From contig CM060833.1 of the NCBI GenBank assembly GCA_030762175.1, forward strand, positions 155,068,501 through 155,132,500: a stretch of DNA of 64,000 nt, read 5' to 3'. Shown here one piece after another: positions 21,443 to 33,228 of this stretch; positions within the stretch are counted from its first letter, which is position 1; every line of letters begins with the position of its first letter. Made by a program: the position numbers and the translations under genes. The notes beneath the pieces are model-generated. The model did not search any database and was not told the origin of the DNA. It saw only the letters and a program-made list of their open reading frames with translations. Source of the stretch: Metallyticus violacea. Lineage: Eukaryota > Arthropoda > Insecta > Mantodea > Metallyticidae.

Positions 21443-22560
21443 GTGAAAAATAACCTTTTTCAATTAATAATGAGCATTGTTGTTTATAGAGAGCATTTAA
21501 ACAAAATACATTTGCTAAAAATGGAAATATCACCTGAAGATTTTCGTTGGATTATTTTGTACGATTTTAGTAAAGGCCTAACTCAACAGTATTACTTAGA
21601 ATCCCTTATTTCAAATTTTGGTAATGAAGCACCATCAGCAAATACTGTTTACAATTTGTTTGCAGAATTTTTCGTGGTCGTCCGTCCGTCAGTGATGAAT
21701 GTCGTGAGACCAAAATTGGTTGTTCCAAAAAACTTTGATGCTGTGCTCAAACATGATTGAAGAAGATCGGCATGTGACTTACAGTGAGATAGAGGCATCC
21801 TTAAGCATATTGAAGACTGCAGTACGTTCTATTATGCATGAACATTTGACTGTGAAAAAAATCTTTTCCTGATGGATTCTGCATAATTTGACCGAAGCTA
21901 AAAGCGTGTGTTAATTAGTGCAATGAAATGTTCAAAAAATTCCACCGAGGAACTGAAACATCCGTAATACAGCGTCATAACAGATGACCAAACTTGGATA
22001 CTTCGATATATTTGGAAACTAAGCAACAATCCACTATTTGGGTGTTCCAAGATGAACCGAATCCCACAAAAATTGTGCGCTAAAGAAGCATTTGCAGGAA
22101 AAGTTTCGTTTGTTTCTTCGGTTATACTGAACATATCGCAACCATTCCTTTAGAGAATCGAAGAACAATTAATGCTGAATGTATGCAACAATTTGTTTGA
22201 CAGAAGTCATGGCGAAATCAGGAAAAACAACCGAAAACGTCGCATCATTCCTCATCAGACACTGCCAGCTCTCACACAGCAAGTCAAACAATTGATTTTT
22301 GAAGGAGAAAAACATCGATCAATGTCTTATTCACCCGATTTATCGCCGAACGGCTTGTTTTTCTTCCCGAAATCAAACAAAAAATGCATGGACAGAGATT
22401 TTCATCACCCCAAGAAACTGTTAAAGCCTTTAAACACCATGTTTTTGAGACACCAACTTCAGAGTGGAAAAAAAAGTTTTGAGAATTGGTTTGAATGCAT
22501 GCTAAAGTGTATAATTTTTAAAGGCAAATAAATATTTTGGAAAGCAATAAAAAGTTTGTT
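21443..22560 (+). pseudogene. Full-span dead mariner transposase
   Basis: One strand carries the mariner order from end to end. The N-terminal HTH region is EDFRWIILYDF then GLTQQYYLES then FGNEAPSANTVYNLF. Next come a second HTH (EIEASLSILKTAVRS-like with frame change), ITDDQTWI (first catalytic block, Asp kept), VWVFQDEPN-like, GEIRKNNRKRRII, then HQTLPALTQQ where the second catalytic Asp of the usual HDN is lost. SYSPDLSPNGLFFFP follows, with Gly in place of the third Asp. The C-terminus is GKKSFENWFECMLKCI before a stop at 22529. Stops occur near 21760-21900 and the frame shifts at least twice. Two of three catalytic residues are missing. Terminal inverted repeats were not resolved. Confidence 0.85.
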
Positions 22561-22952
22561 TCCTTCCTAGTTTTTGTGCTCTAGTGACACAATTTTTTTT
22601 TCGCAACAAAACTCGGTATGTTACTTTAAAATAAATTGATAAGAGCATTCAAAAATCTTAACAATCAAGCCATTAGGTGGAGGGGGTATACCCGAAAAAC
22701 GAGAGGGGGTTAAATCGAAAATTTAAAATCGCTCTATTGGCCACATTTTTCAATGTTTTTAAAGGAACTGGGTATATACTTTAAATAAAGTAAGAAAAAT
22801 AGATTCTGAAAATCAGGAAAATCGGGCTATTAGGTTATCTGAAACCCAAAATTTAAAAAACACTCTAGCAACTTTGTTTCTTCAGAACAAAATTCGGTAT
22901 ATATATACCACATAAATAAAATAAGAAAAGCAGTTTCTGAAAATTAGAATTT

Positions 22953-23236
22953 TTTTTATTTAAGGACCCTCTTTAACATGTCAGGTTATCAGCGTACCAT
23001 TCAATTTAGGGCGTGAAAGCCGATAAATTTTGTTCAGAGACCTCTTCTTTCAGGCTTGAGGTTCTTTTACATGACATAAATGTATGACACGGGACCCATG
23101 ACTTTACTTCCCTTCCGAAGGAAGCCATACTTAGGATTTTTCGCCCGAAAAAATCCATCGATCCTGGCCGGGTTTGAACCCGCGACCTTGGGTTTAGAAT
23201 GCAAGTATAGTTACCACTACACCACCAGGACCGACG
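22953..23236 (-). mobile_element. SINE family B, full length
   Basis: Reverse-oriented, flanked by GAAAATTAG on the left and GAAAATGAG on the right, one mismatch, consistent with a 9-bp duplication. Removing it restores the third monomer of the host repeat, which confirms the boundaries. Confidence 0.88.
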
Positions 23237-23433
23237 AAAATGAGTGAGATTGGACTATTAGCATTAAAGGTCCCCTTGAAAACCAAATTTTAAAAAGGGC
23301 TCTTGCGTTTAATTTTCTCTGTATTGTTTCAAAATAAAGGACAAATCAATTCAGTATATAAACTGTATTTATAACGATGCATATGTTTTAAATTTAACAA
23401 AAGCATGGTCGTGAAATGTGAAATATTAATTTA

Positions 23434-23436
<3 letters not shown>

Positions 23437-23469
<33 letters not shown>
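23437..23469. repeat. (GT)n microsatellite
   Basis: About 16 GT units lie next to a family A SINE. GT-rich sequence resumes at 23747-23760 on the other side, so the SINE landed within the tract. Confidence 0.9.
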
Positions 23470-23470
<1 letters not shown>

Positions 23471-23472
<2 letters not shown>

Positions 23473-23746
23473 AATAGTGTTTAACGCCCGTTTTTGCTAC
23501 AGAGGCACCACAGGCGATGGACACTGGTGATACATGAAATGAAATGATATATTGGGAAAGGATTTATTTTTAAGGAAGGATTCGTTCCAGGCCTTAAGTT
23601 TAGGGTACCTCCCCGGCATTTGCCTTTTATGAGGACTGAGGAAAACCTGGAAAAAACCTCAGTCAGGGAGGACGGTCCTGGCGGTATTCGAACCCAGACC
23701 TCCCGCTCACGAGTCCGCGACTTACGACCTCGGCCACCCGTGGCGG
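23471..23746 (-). mobile_element. SINE family A, full length
   Basis: The reverse-oriented copy has its 'tagtgtttaacgcccg' tail at the left and the tRNA-like head ending 'acccgtggcgg' at the right. It is inserted in a (GT)n tract, which hides the target-site duplication. Confidence 0.9.
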
Positions 23747-24155
23747 TGTGTATGTGTGTGAATTATATCTATATGTATGAGCGCTCTGTAATAACCTTCA
23801 GAAAACGTTTACGCTATATGTTATTACTGCAGTAACATTTAAATTAAATTTCAAAGTCAAAGATAATCAATGAAACTTTCGATTGTTTATTGTTGATTGT
23901 GTATATTTGCTTAAACTTGTTTTAAGTTAGTAACATGTTTTTGTTTTATTGTAAAATAAGAACATAATATTCTTAAATACATAATGTAACTCGAAACTTT
24001 TTATTATTTTTCACTATCGTGAATGTAAAGATATTTCATAAACATGGTTACCTTTAGGAATACCTACATAGTATTGCTTTGTTAATCAGTGGTCATATAT
24101 TTCATTTAATTAACTGTATACCATTAATTTTTGCGATTTAATCTTAATAATAATA

Positions 24156-24199
<44 letters not shown>
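24156..24199. repeat. (ATT)n microsatellite
   Basis: About 14 ATT units inside copy A of the ~1 kb repeat. It is absent at the same place in copy B and short in copy C, so it expanded after dispersal. Confidence 0.9.
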
Positions 24200-24200
<1 letters not shown>

Positions 24201-24400
24201 AAATGTGATTTCTCTTTTGTAATAATTATAGATTGCAATAAATCTAATTTTATTTCCCTAATACCACACAGAAATGCCAAAACTTATTTCATTTCATTTC
24301 ATTAATTAACTAGGCCATAATTTGGATTTTATATTGTTTTTTAAAGTTACTCTAGAAGGAGAGGAATTAGTTTAGTTTACACAGCTCCTGCTTGACGGAT

Positions 24401-24996
24401 TTTTCATGCTGTGAAAATATTCTTGTGTGATGCAAAAAAATGTTCAGTTGAAACAAACAGGTTTAGACACCTGTTTAACTTTATGTTGCAAAAAAAAGTA
24501 TATATTAACGGTACTTTCAGTAGTTTATTAGCAGTTTATCTTACACTATTTCCAGTCCTATAGAGACAGGTTTCTTTACTGCGGTAACATGGGTAGGTCC
24601 TCTTTATTTACCGAGAAGTTGGTAGGCCTGGCGAGAGGAGTCTCATGCATGATGAATGAGCACGCGAGTGAATAGAATCCGGACCGCAAAATTACCTTCC
24701 ACTTGAAGGTATCACCCCATTGGTTACCAACCTTGTTTGCTACCAGAGCTCGTGCTAAAACAGGGATTTCACATTTGTTATAGTATGCTAAGAAGCATGA
24801 AGTGAGTATTAATATCACGTAATTAAACACGAAACACTTAATGGCAAATTCGAAATAATTTGAGTTTGTACATACATTATTGAGAACTATATGAATGTAG
24901 GTTGTTCAAGGAAGGCAGATTAGTATGAAATGTTGCATTTCTCTGAAAAATAACACTGGCCATAAGAAACGAAATAATCTGTCGAAAGATGTAGCA
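24401..24996. other. Spacer, no recognised gene
   Basis: The minus-strand ORF at 24576-24830 covers a GC-richer patch but matches nothing I recognise. Confidence 0.4.
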
Positions 24997-25270
24997 CCGC
25001 CACGGATGGTCGAGGTCGTTAAGCGCGCGCTGACTCGTGAGCAGGTGTTTGGGGTTTGAAACCCACCAGGACCGTCCTCCCTGACTGAGGTTTAATCCAG
25101 GTTTTCCTCAGTCCTCATAAAAGACAAAAGTCGGAGAGGTACCCTAAACTTAGGCCTGGAACGTTCCCTTCCTTAAAAAATCCTTTCCCAATATATCATT
25201 TCATCTCGTGTATCACCAGTGTCCACTTCACTGGTGTCTCAGTAGTAAAAACAGACGTTAAACACTATAT
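24997..25270 (+). mobile_element. SINE family A, full length
   Basis: The head 'ccgccacggatggtcgagg' leads to a degraded B box 'ggtttgaaaccc', the body, and the tail 'cagacgttaaacactat'. It is more diverged than most copies; no clear target-site duplication. Confidence 0.88.
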
Positions 25271-28200
25271 ATATACAGTGTACTTTTAAGTAGGTTATTT
25301 AAAATATTGATCATTGGATGCGCGCTTTAAATTTTTAATTCTCAAGAAAAGTTAATCAGTAATATGCATTTGCTGCACAAACACATGTTTAAGATAATTT
25401 TGTATAGGGGAATGGTTTTCATTTCGAAAGAAACTTGCTATTGGTTTTCGTAAATTATAAGAGGGAGAGGAGAATGCTTGCTTAGATTGTTTATCAGGCT
25501 GTTGGAGTTGTTGAGGCTGCAATATCGTCTTGCCTCGGCTCCTTAGCTCAATGCATTTACTGGAGTTTTGTGACACAAGAGTATCAGAGGGAAAGGACAA
25601 GGAAAACAGCCCGTATGAAAAATATGTAAAGATGATTTATTTACACTTTGGTATATTTGTCACTGAATCGGGTCGCCCTCAAGTCTTGAAGAGTTTCTTT
25701 GTGTTCTTTATGTCACTCTTGCACTATCTAAGTTGCGACCTCTGATAATTTCAGTTCTATACGCCTTGAACTTTATTACTACATTCACTTTCACGTTATT
25801 ATTTAACTTTGATTCTAGTCCTGCTATCTTTCTCGTCTGCATTATCTGTTACTTGTCTTACAGCTCTCAATACATATCTAACGCTTTCTTACTACTCATC
25901 TAGAATTTGTCTAAAACCTCGTCTAACACACTTGTGTTATTGCTCGTTTAGTACTTGTAGAGCACTCTTGTCTTTCTGCTCTAATGCTGGTCTTCATTTA
26001 GCACCAAAAACTGCTTGTCTAAAAACAGGCGGAACACTCTCTTGTCGAACTGCTCGAAATCTTTTAACTTTTATTAATTCTCCATTCCTCCGGTTTGAAC
26101 GTAATATACCACTTTTGTAACGAATATTTTTCTGACTTTCTCTTCTTGCAGTTTTCCTATTGGTTACTATTTATGTATATAATCATCTCGAATTTTCCTA
26201 TTGGCCGTGATCTTAGACCTTCATTCTCCCGGGTCTTTCTGATTGGTTTTGATATTCACTCTTCAACTGCTCTGCTAAAAAGTTCGTCTGACCTACAAAT
26301 GTGCTATTCAGAACGATTTGCATCAGGGGCGTTTTTATCAAGTAGGTCGTTTCCTCATCTAACAAAAGCTACTTAATTGACCGTCTCATGAAAGACATCC
26401 GCCGAGCGTTTTGTCCCTATTCTATTACTGCAAGGCCTACGTTATCATAAAACATAGCATGCACAAAAGCAAGTCTTTGGGTTATTTTTACCCAAACAAT
26501 TATAATACTGTTTGTTTACCAGTGAATTCAGGCAAGTTTCTCCTCTTTATATACAGGAAATATGCATAATGACCTACATACAGGTTACATAAACAATGTA
26601 AGTTACACAACTTATTTATAATATTATTCATATGGTAGTGATGCAGGGTTATGATTACGTTAGTAAGCTAGGAGTTGGGGATCGAAATCAGCAATTACTG
26701 CTTCAAACTTTTAATTATAAGAGACATACTGTAATAAATTCAAATCCAGTTTTCAGAACTATGCATAAGAATAATAGAATTAATTAAATTTCTCAAAATA
26801 ACAACTCTTATAAGAAATATATTGTTAATTTGGGCTAATTAGCATTTAATTTTGCCTCTCTATTTTAATACTAATTATTCGTTTTTTGTTTTTATTAAAC
26901 ATGTTTGTTAATATTGTATCATCTATAATCTGAAGAATAAATAGTACACTTTTTATGGGCTAGTAATTATTAAATATTAATACGTCACACAGGTAGTTTA
27001 GGCACACGCAATGTATGTTGTTACGTGGGTATGAAACGAATGGAATAAAAAATCGATAAAATATGTTCCAGAGATACATACCAAGAAGAATGAGTCGAGC
27101 TTTACAACTTTTCTTGAAGATAAAGGTTTAGTCTCCCACATTAAAGCAGAAAACATCTGAAGTCCTTTGCGATAAGAAGTGTAAAGGAACAACAGACGCT
27201 GTCAGATAAGCTGAAATGAGAAGAACTTTTCTGTTGCCAACTAAACGGAGTACAAAGTGCGCGGGAATCAGAACCTGAAGAGACTAAGCAACATCATATT
27301 GGATTTATTAATTTATAGACAACATTTCTTGAACATTTAATCAATATACAAAAAGTGTCACCTTCTATGTTGTTCAGATTTTAATGATACTTAAGTATCG
27401 CTATTTTCACATAAGTTTTGTAGTAGAGAATATTAACGCAACTTGAAATAGTGTCTCCGATTCCTATTGGTTTTACTCTTGGCATGCTGGAGTTGAAATA
27501 ACACCTCACTGACACGCGGTGTGTGAAAACTGAACGTCAGATGCATCTTATTTTGCACTGTTAACAATGTCAAGGCACCTGGTAAACAATGGCATTAAAT
27601 AAAGCGACTGATCTAACAATACAATCGAAACAGCTTGACAATGGAACATTCATTGCTGTTAAATCAATGGCAGCCAACACTACCGCCACAAGTTCTTATA
27701 GCGACTGCGTTAAATCTGTTTATGTTTTCATTAGAAGTCCAGTAGGTGGTTAAAAATGAAAACTATTCAATTATATTTGAGTATATGAGGTTGGATTAAA
27801 CCAAGTTCGAAAAATATACGAATATATGTAGGGAAAGAAGAATTTTGCAACAGCTATGAATCGTTTAGTTTTAAAGGTTATGGAAATTAAATTTACTAAT
27901 ATTGCATGATTAATGCATTAAAATTAGCTGAAATCAGAGATACCTTAGTTTTTCTTTCTTTAAAATTACCTTAAAACTGTGTAAAAGCCTTAAAATACAC
28001 ACTTGTAGAAGAACAGCTGAATAAGAAGGAGAACAAAATAAGTAGAGCAATAAAATCACCATACTTATTGATAACAGAACATCATCTTAAAAAAAATTAT
28101 TAAATCCAGGCCCTAGCGATCTTATTTATCTTCTTTGCTTGAAGATAGGTAGGCTCAAGGCAAATCGCTAGAAAACAGGTATACCGGGTATTTCCGTGAT

Positions 28201-28400
28201 GATAATGCACTTTCAGAGATGCCGGAGAAACGCAAACTTATTAACTTGAGATATGCGATCTCAGTTCGGAAATGTTTCAGTTGCAAGTAGTAAGTTAAAT
28301 CAGTTTTTTTAATAGGAGCATATCTTTCTCCATCCTACTTAACGACACAAATATACACTGTGTTTCTGAGAGCCAAACGCTAGTGTTTTGGAACATATCC
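25271..28400. other. Spacer with an unusual pyrimidine-rich tract and three evenly spaced ATTGG motifs
   Basis: No gene was recognised. 25730-26100 is T/C-rich with recurring 'tctaa' and 'ctgctc' words, possibly a decayed minisatellite. Open frames there (25809-26120 and 26095-26376) reflect this composition. Inverted CCAAT motifs (ATTGG) lie at 26159, 26200 and 26242. 27450-27720 is GC-richer without a frame. Confidence 0.4.
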
Positions 28401-28417
28401 TAGTTATCGTTCGTCAA

Positions 28418-28800
28418 TGTATGTGGCATTAACAGGATGGGGTCCCAGCCCACTTTTCACATGCTGCAAGGGAAATTCTTAATCCGACGATCTCTGAAAC
28501 TGGATAAGAAGAGGAGATCCTGTATCGTGGCCAGTTTTTTCACCTGACCTGTTCCCACTTGTGTTCTCTTATGGGGCCATATGAAAAGTATTGCCTACAA
28601 ATCACCTATAGAGACTAAACAGTATCTCTTGACAAAAAACCAAGCTGCCTTTGACATCGTTAGGATAACTCCAGGGGCTGCACGATCGGATGCGACAGAA
28701 CTCTCTGTTATGCTTACATCTAAGCTGAAGGACGCCATTTCAACAATTGCTGTAAATGTTTTCGCATCTTATAAAAGTAGTGTAGCTATAATAATGTGAT
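28418..28800 (+). pseudogene. Tc1/mariner-like transposase C-terminal fragment
   Basis: Across two frame changes the reading is QDGVPAHFSHAAREILN (second catalytic Asp block, D present), then an EEEILYRG-like remnant of the GRGG loop. Next is a lost third block (FHLTCSHL in place of SPDLTP), then GPYEKYCL or GHMKSIAYKSPIET with LLTKNQAAFDIVR. The end corresponds to the usual basic C-terminus. This lineage differs from the ones at 3.1/15 kb, 21.4 kb, 36/40 kb and 45 kb. The N-terminal half is not recognisable upstream. Confidence 0.65.
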
Positions 28801-31076
28801 TATATCTACAAAAATATGTGTAAGCTTTCTTATTTCCCTTTAATATGTATTCCATGGTTAAGATATGAATGAACCAAGTTGAGGTGTAGAAAATTTGCAG
28901 AGATCAGAAGGTGTAAGAAATTGATTGTAGATATAAGTTATTTTGCTTTGTTGAGTTCAAGTCTTCCGGATATTTTAGTGGGTAACCGCTTATGAAACGA
29001 AGACGAGGCCCCAGTAGTTAATGGGATGAAATTGTTAAAGTTAAATATATTTTATAGATGTATTAATAGGGAAATTTTGATATAAAAATATTACGTTTTG
29101 ATATTATTTCAAAGAAGGTAAGAGAATTTGTAAAAAAATAATATTTGTATGTATATCTGCACGTAAATTGGAAATTATAAGAAATAAATTCCAATTCAGG
29201 CATTAGAAAACAATTTTGACTTATAACCTTGTGCCGTTTTTGCACGTTTTCCTGTTGAGTTACATACACTTTACCCACCCCTTTTACTATCTTTCCGTCC
29301 TTGTTCACGCTAAAAAGCTTTGTTATCTGGTCTTGTTCTCATTGGTTGGGATAGGCAAGGGGATTTCTAGAATAATGTGATGTAATCTTTTTCATCCTTC
29401 TATCTTCTCTGGTTCTTCTATTGCTTGCAGAGAAATAACTTCGGTATTTCTGGGATAAAAGATGTATTTTCCATCTAAATTGATAGGACCAATCCAGTGA
29501 CCCAGGTATCATGAAGTGTTTGTTAATATTTATTAATTGTATTGTTAAGGTTTTAACGTAAGCCTTAAGTTCTTGTGCTTTTTATGTAACAGGAATTTGT
29601 GTAGTGAAATCATTTTAAAGTGGCTGTAATACAAGGTAGCACTAAAGGCCTTTTAATTTTGTCTAAACTGAGAGTTTATAAATTGTATTAACGTGTTAAT
29701 TGGTTTGACATTTTAAAAGTTAAATAGTGTATTCTATATGAGGTATTACTTTAAAGTTTCATGCTTAAAATTTATGTTGTTAACCGCATTATTTTGCGAG
29801 AACGAATTCAGTGTTATTTTCGCATGTTAATAATAGTCGTATTTTTGCTTAATGTTAAACAAATCATAAAATCTTTAAATAATTTTTCTGCCTTACTCGA
29901 AGGGTGCCATTCTTCGGTCACGTCTGGGTATTTTCTCCTTTCAGCACATTTCCTAATTTTATCTCTAGTCCAGGAATCAGCAGGGGAAAATAAAGAATTT
30001 TAGTAGCAGAAAAGAAGGCATAGTTGCAGCTTGCATTGCCGGACTAGGGTACCTTATCTCAAATTGTACTTTTGCCTTTCTCCATCATGCCTGAAAGTTT
30101 TTATAGTTACGGAAACGCCCGCTATACAATACTACTACAATGCACATAAGCTAAAATACTGATAATTCTTTTTCATCCACAATTTAAGACATATTACACT
30201 GTTTAATAAAGCTTTGTTTTTAAGCCTTATAGTCAGTTATATGTCTATGTTTAGTAGCTACTGTATCAATGATCGTTTTAAAAAAGTTTGTCATCCAAGC
30301 AAGTCAAATAAGCCAGGGTAATTTTAGAGCCTGTCTTTTGTTTATTAAGAGCCTTGCCTAAAATGTATTGCGGAATCATAATTCTTTGATGCATGGTATG
30401 TGAAAAACATTGTACAACGTTCGCATAATTTGCTCTGTCCCTAAATATCATTTCATGAGCTACATTCGTTTGGTTGGCATTACACCGGTTTGAGATAACG
30501 ATATTATGCCCTTGTTCGGCTTAGAGGTTTAAGATTATGTTTTTCCTTTACTTGCTTCACTTGTGCGGCATCCAAGCAGTGTTCAATTCCAATTTGCAAC
30601 TAAAAGTTTTAAACAAATTTACGTTTTGTAAAATTATGCGCATAGTTGCCAAACTTATATATAAATATGTCTATTTTTAATAATATGCAGTTGTTTTTAA
30701 TTTTTTTATTAAAATTCGCAGCCAAAGTGTATGTCTCTAAATACCTTTTATTTTTTGTTAACAAGTCAATTATGATAATGCCTGAAGTATTGTAAGTAAA
30801 ATAAAAAAAAAAGTTCTATCCGTTCTATTTTTTCATCGTGAGGCTATTAGCCTATTGATCAATTTCTTAGCAGTGACACAGGACTGTTTATGGCTTTTCT
30901 CAAGTAAGCTATGATTAAAGCTCGAATACCATTGCCGACTTTCGTAAAGTTAACCGTATATTGAGCACTGGGAGTACGGTTAGTTTACTCGAACGTATAG
31001 TGAAAGGATAGAAAGAGATACAAAGTGCAGATTGTTGCTTGGTTATAGGTACAATCGCTACCTTACGGAACATTGA
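28801..31076. other. AT-rich spacer
   Basis: No gene or known repeat was recognised on either strand. Confidence 0.5.
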
Positions 31077-31806
31077 TACCTGCTGGATTGCAGTTCCGAA
31101 CGGTAACGAAGACTGCCGATTGGTTACGATTTTAGTCGTAGCTATTACTTTGGGCGAATAATTTCCACTTGAGCATGAAGCCCAGTAGATTAGAGATAAT
31201 ACTGATGTGAAGGTCGTTGGTTCTATACCTTATGGGTAAATGTTTTTATTTTTTCCCCCTTACTTGAAATCTTTTTTCTCTCACATATATGCTACAAGTA
31301 ATGTTCATAATTTTTCTACTCTATTCTTAGTCTAATAAATGTTACTTTTTTCATAGGTTAAGTTAGGTTTGTTCAGTTTAAGTTCAACAAAAATAAATAA
31401 ATAAAATAAAGAATAAAAGACATAAAAAATAACATTGCTCCATAACAATACTTAATCCTACACTATTCTTCCAATAAAAGCTACTTTTTCCTACAAAAAA
31501 AAACAATAGAATATAAAAAATAATATTACTTCATAATAACAATTTATAACTCATTACTATTTGTTTTTTTTTTTAATCTCCATAATTTGTCTACCCTATT
31601 TTTAATCGAATAAATGTTACTTTTTCCATTAGTTCAGTGTAAGTTTAACAGAAAAAATAATAATAGAACATAAAAAATTACATTACTTCATAATAACAGT
31701 GCTTTCATATGAAACGAAGGCATCTGCTAGCTGCTTCTGCTGCCACTGTTTGAGTTTGAGGAATTCGGATTTCTCCGCTGCCGTTCGGGACTGCAGCCTG
31801 CAGGTA
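31077..31806. repeat. ~730 bp segment bounded by ~35-bp imperfect inverted repeats, with internal tandem units
   Basis: 31077-31112 (containing tgcagttccgaacgg) is the imperfect reverse complement of 31772-31806 (containing ccgttcgggactgca). Inside, 31300-31700 holds three degenerate direct repeats of about 110-150 bp, each with 'ctattctt..aataaa.gttactttt' and 'gaa.ataaaaaataacatt.cttcataa'. A weak tRNA-like B box (ggttctatacc) is at about 31205. No ORF. The layout resembles a non-autonomous DNA element, but no family is recognised. Confidence 0.5.
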
Positions 31807-32898
31807 CCTTCTACTTGTAACTCAAGTCAATCGCTTGAAGGATAAGGAAGCAATTTATTTTATTTATAAATAGTTGAACTGAATGAAAGGTTGCTTTTAG
31901 TGCCCTTTTTTTAACTTTCTGACCACTATGCATTGCTTAGAAGCGGCTGAACAACACAAACCAGGTAACTGACTGGTCTATGACCCATACAGACGGGATA
32001 TCACGTCGTACTGTCTAATATGGAACCGCTGCATATTAAAGTTGTAGGCTTTAAGTGCTCATGCAATGAACAGACAATGCAATCCAAGCTTTAGTTGTGA
32101 TATAATCCAGAGCAACATTCGATTGACAAATCTAAAGTCATTAGTTCTATTCGTATGACTTCTCATTTTCTATATGTGGGCTAGTCCTTTGCAAAATCGG
32201 GCAGCAACCTCCTTCTATTTAACTAAAACTTTGTGGACTTACAAAGACAGGAGAAAGTAAAGTTAATGTAAATTTGGATATTTTTAAAGTTTCTGTGCTA
32301 GAAAGGTATTAAGAACTTTCGAAAGAAATAGCTTTGAAATTTTCGGAAAATAAAAAAATAATATTTACTGAATAATTCTTATAAGCTGTTTGCTGTATAT
32401 AGCTGTTTATTAAATAATATTCATCCTAAGGGGTCGCTTTTGTAATTAATTTATCTACATCGTTTTGCAGTCACTTTAAAATATTTTTACAATTCGTATA
32501 GATCCTTAGATCCTTTACTTGTATAAAATAAGATAACCGTTTTCATATTATTGTTCTTTAATTTCTCCAGCGAACACCTGGTATGTGTCCGTGCAGCGGG
32601 AGTGTGCTAAACAGTTGACTACAGTGCAAAAAAAGAAAGGTGGGTTTTTTCTGCATACCCACAACCCCCCACCGTGAGCTAAAATACATTTTATAAAAAT
32701 ATTTAATTTTTGTAAGCTGTTTCTAATAGCGAACCATATTTTTGAAAACTGATAATTATTTCATTCTAAAGTATTGTAATGAATATTGTGTATTTTAATA
32801 TTGTAAATTAAATGCAGCTCTTTAAAGTATGTTATAATGATATAGCAAACTTTTGATTAAATAAATAAATATTAGTTATATACCATTAAGGAAGATTC
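31807..32898. other. AT-rich spacer
   Basis: Nothing recognised. Confidence 0.5.
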
Positions 32899-32911
32899 AT
32901 AAAGGAGGCAA

Positions 32912-33215
32912 ACCGCCACGGTGGCTGAGGTCGTTAAGGCGCGGACTCGTGAGCCCATGGTCTGGGGTTCATTTTCCACCAGGATCGTCCTCCCTGACTG
33001 AGGTTTTTTCCAGGTTTTTCTCGATCCTCATAAATGGCAAATGCTGGGGAGGTACCCTAAACTTAGGCCTGGAACGTTTCCTTCCTTAAAAAATTTCCCT
33101 CAATATATAATTTCATCTCATGTATCATCAGTGGCCACCGCCTATGGTGCCTCAATACCATAGTAAAAACGGGCGTTAATCACAATTCAAAATAAATAAA
33201 TAAATAATTAAAAAA
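32912..33215 (+). mobile_element. SINE family A, full length, with 13-bp target-site duplication
   Basis: ATAAAGGAGGCAA at 32899-32911 and ATAAAGGAGACAA at 33216-33228 differ by one base. The head 'ccgccacggtggctgagg', B box region 'ggttcattttcc', body, and an (AAAT)n tail are present. Confidence 0.9.
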
Positions 33216-33228
33216 ATAAAGGAGACAA

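Larger units (their letters stand above)
22565..24400 (+). repeat. Unassigned ~1 kb interspersed repeat, copy A, with SINE and microsatellite insertions
   Basis: It begins with three diverged ~125-160 bp tandem monomers (starts near 22613, 22768 and 22893). Each carries 'cggtata...aaaataa', a 'ctgaaaat..g' block, 'ctattagg' and 'aaatttaaaaa.cgctct'. A ~900 bp unique body follows, ending 'cttagtttacacagctcctg'-like at about 24393. The same order is seen at 44170-45160 and inverted at 11190-12160. A family B SINE splits the third monomer and a family A SINE sits in a (GT)n tract. No coding potential. Confidence 0.78.

Noticed and set aside
25352..25600. Minus ORF rich in Gln/Ser as a possible exon
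   Set aside because: No recognised family, an overlapping plus ORF, and no convincing splice sites; too weak to list.
25809..26376. Two plus-strand ORFs of 103 and 93 codons
   Set aside because: Composition-driven (T/C-rich tract) with low-complexity Ser/Leu/Cys products.
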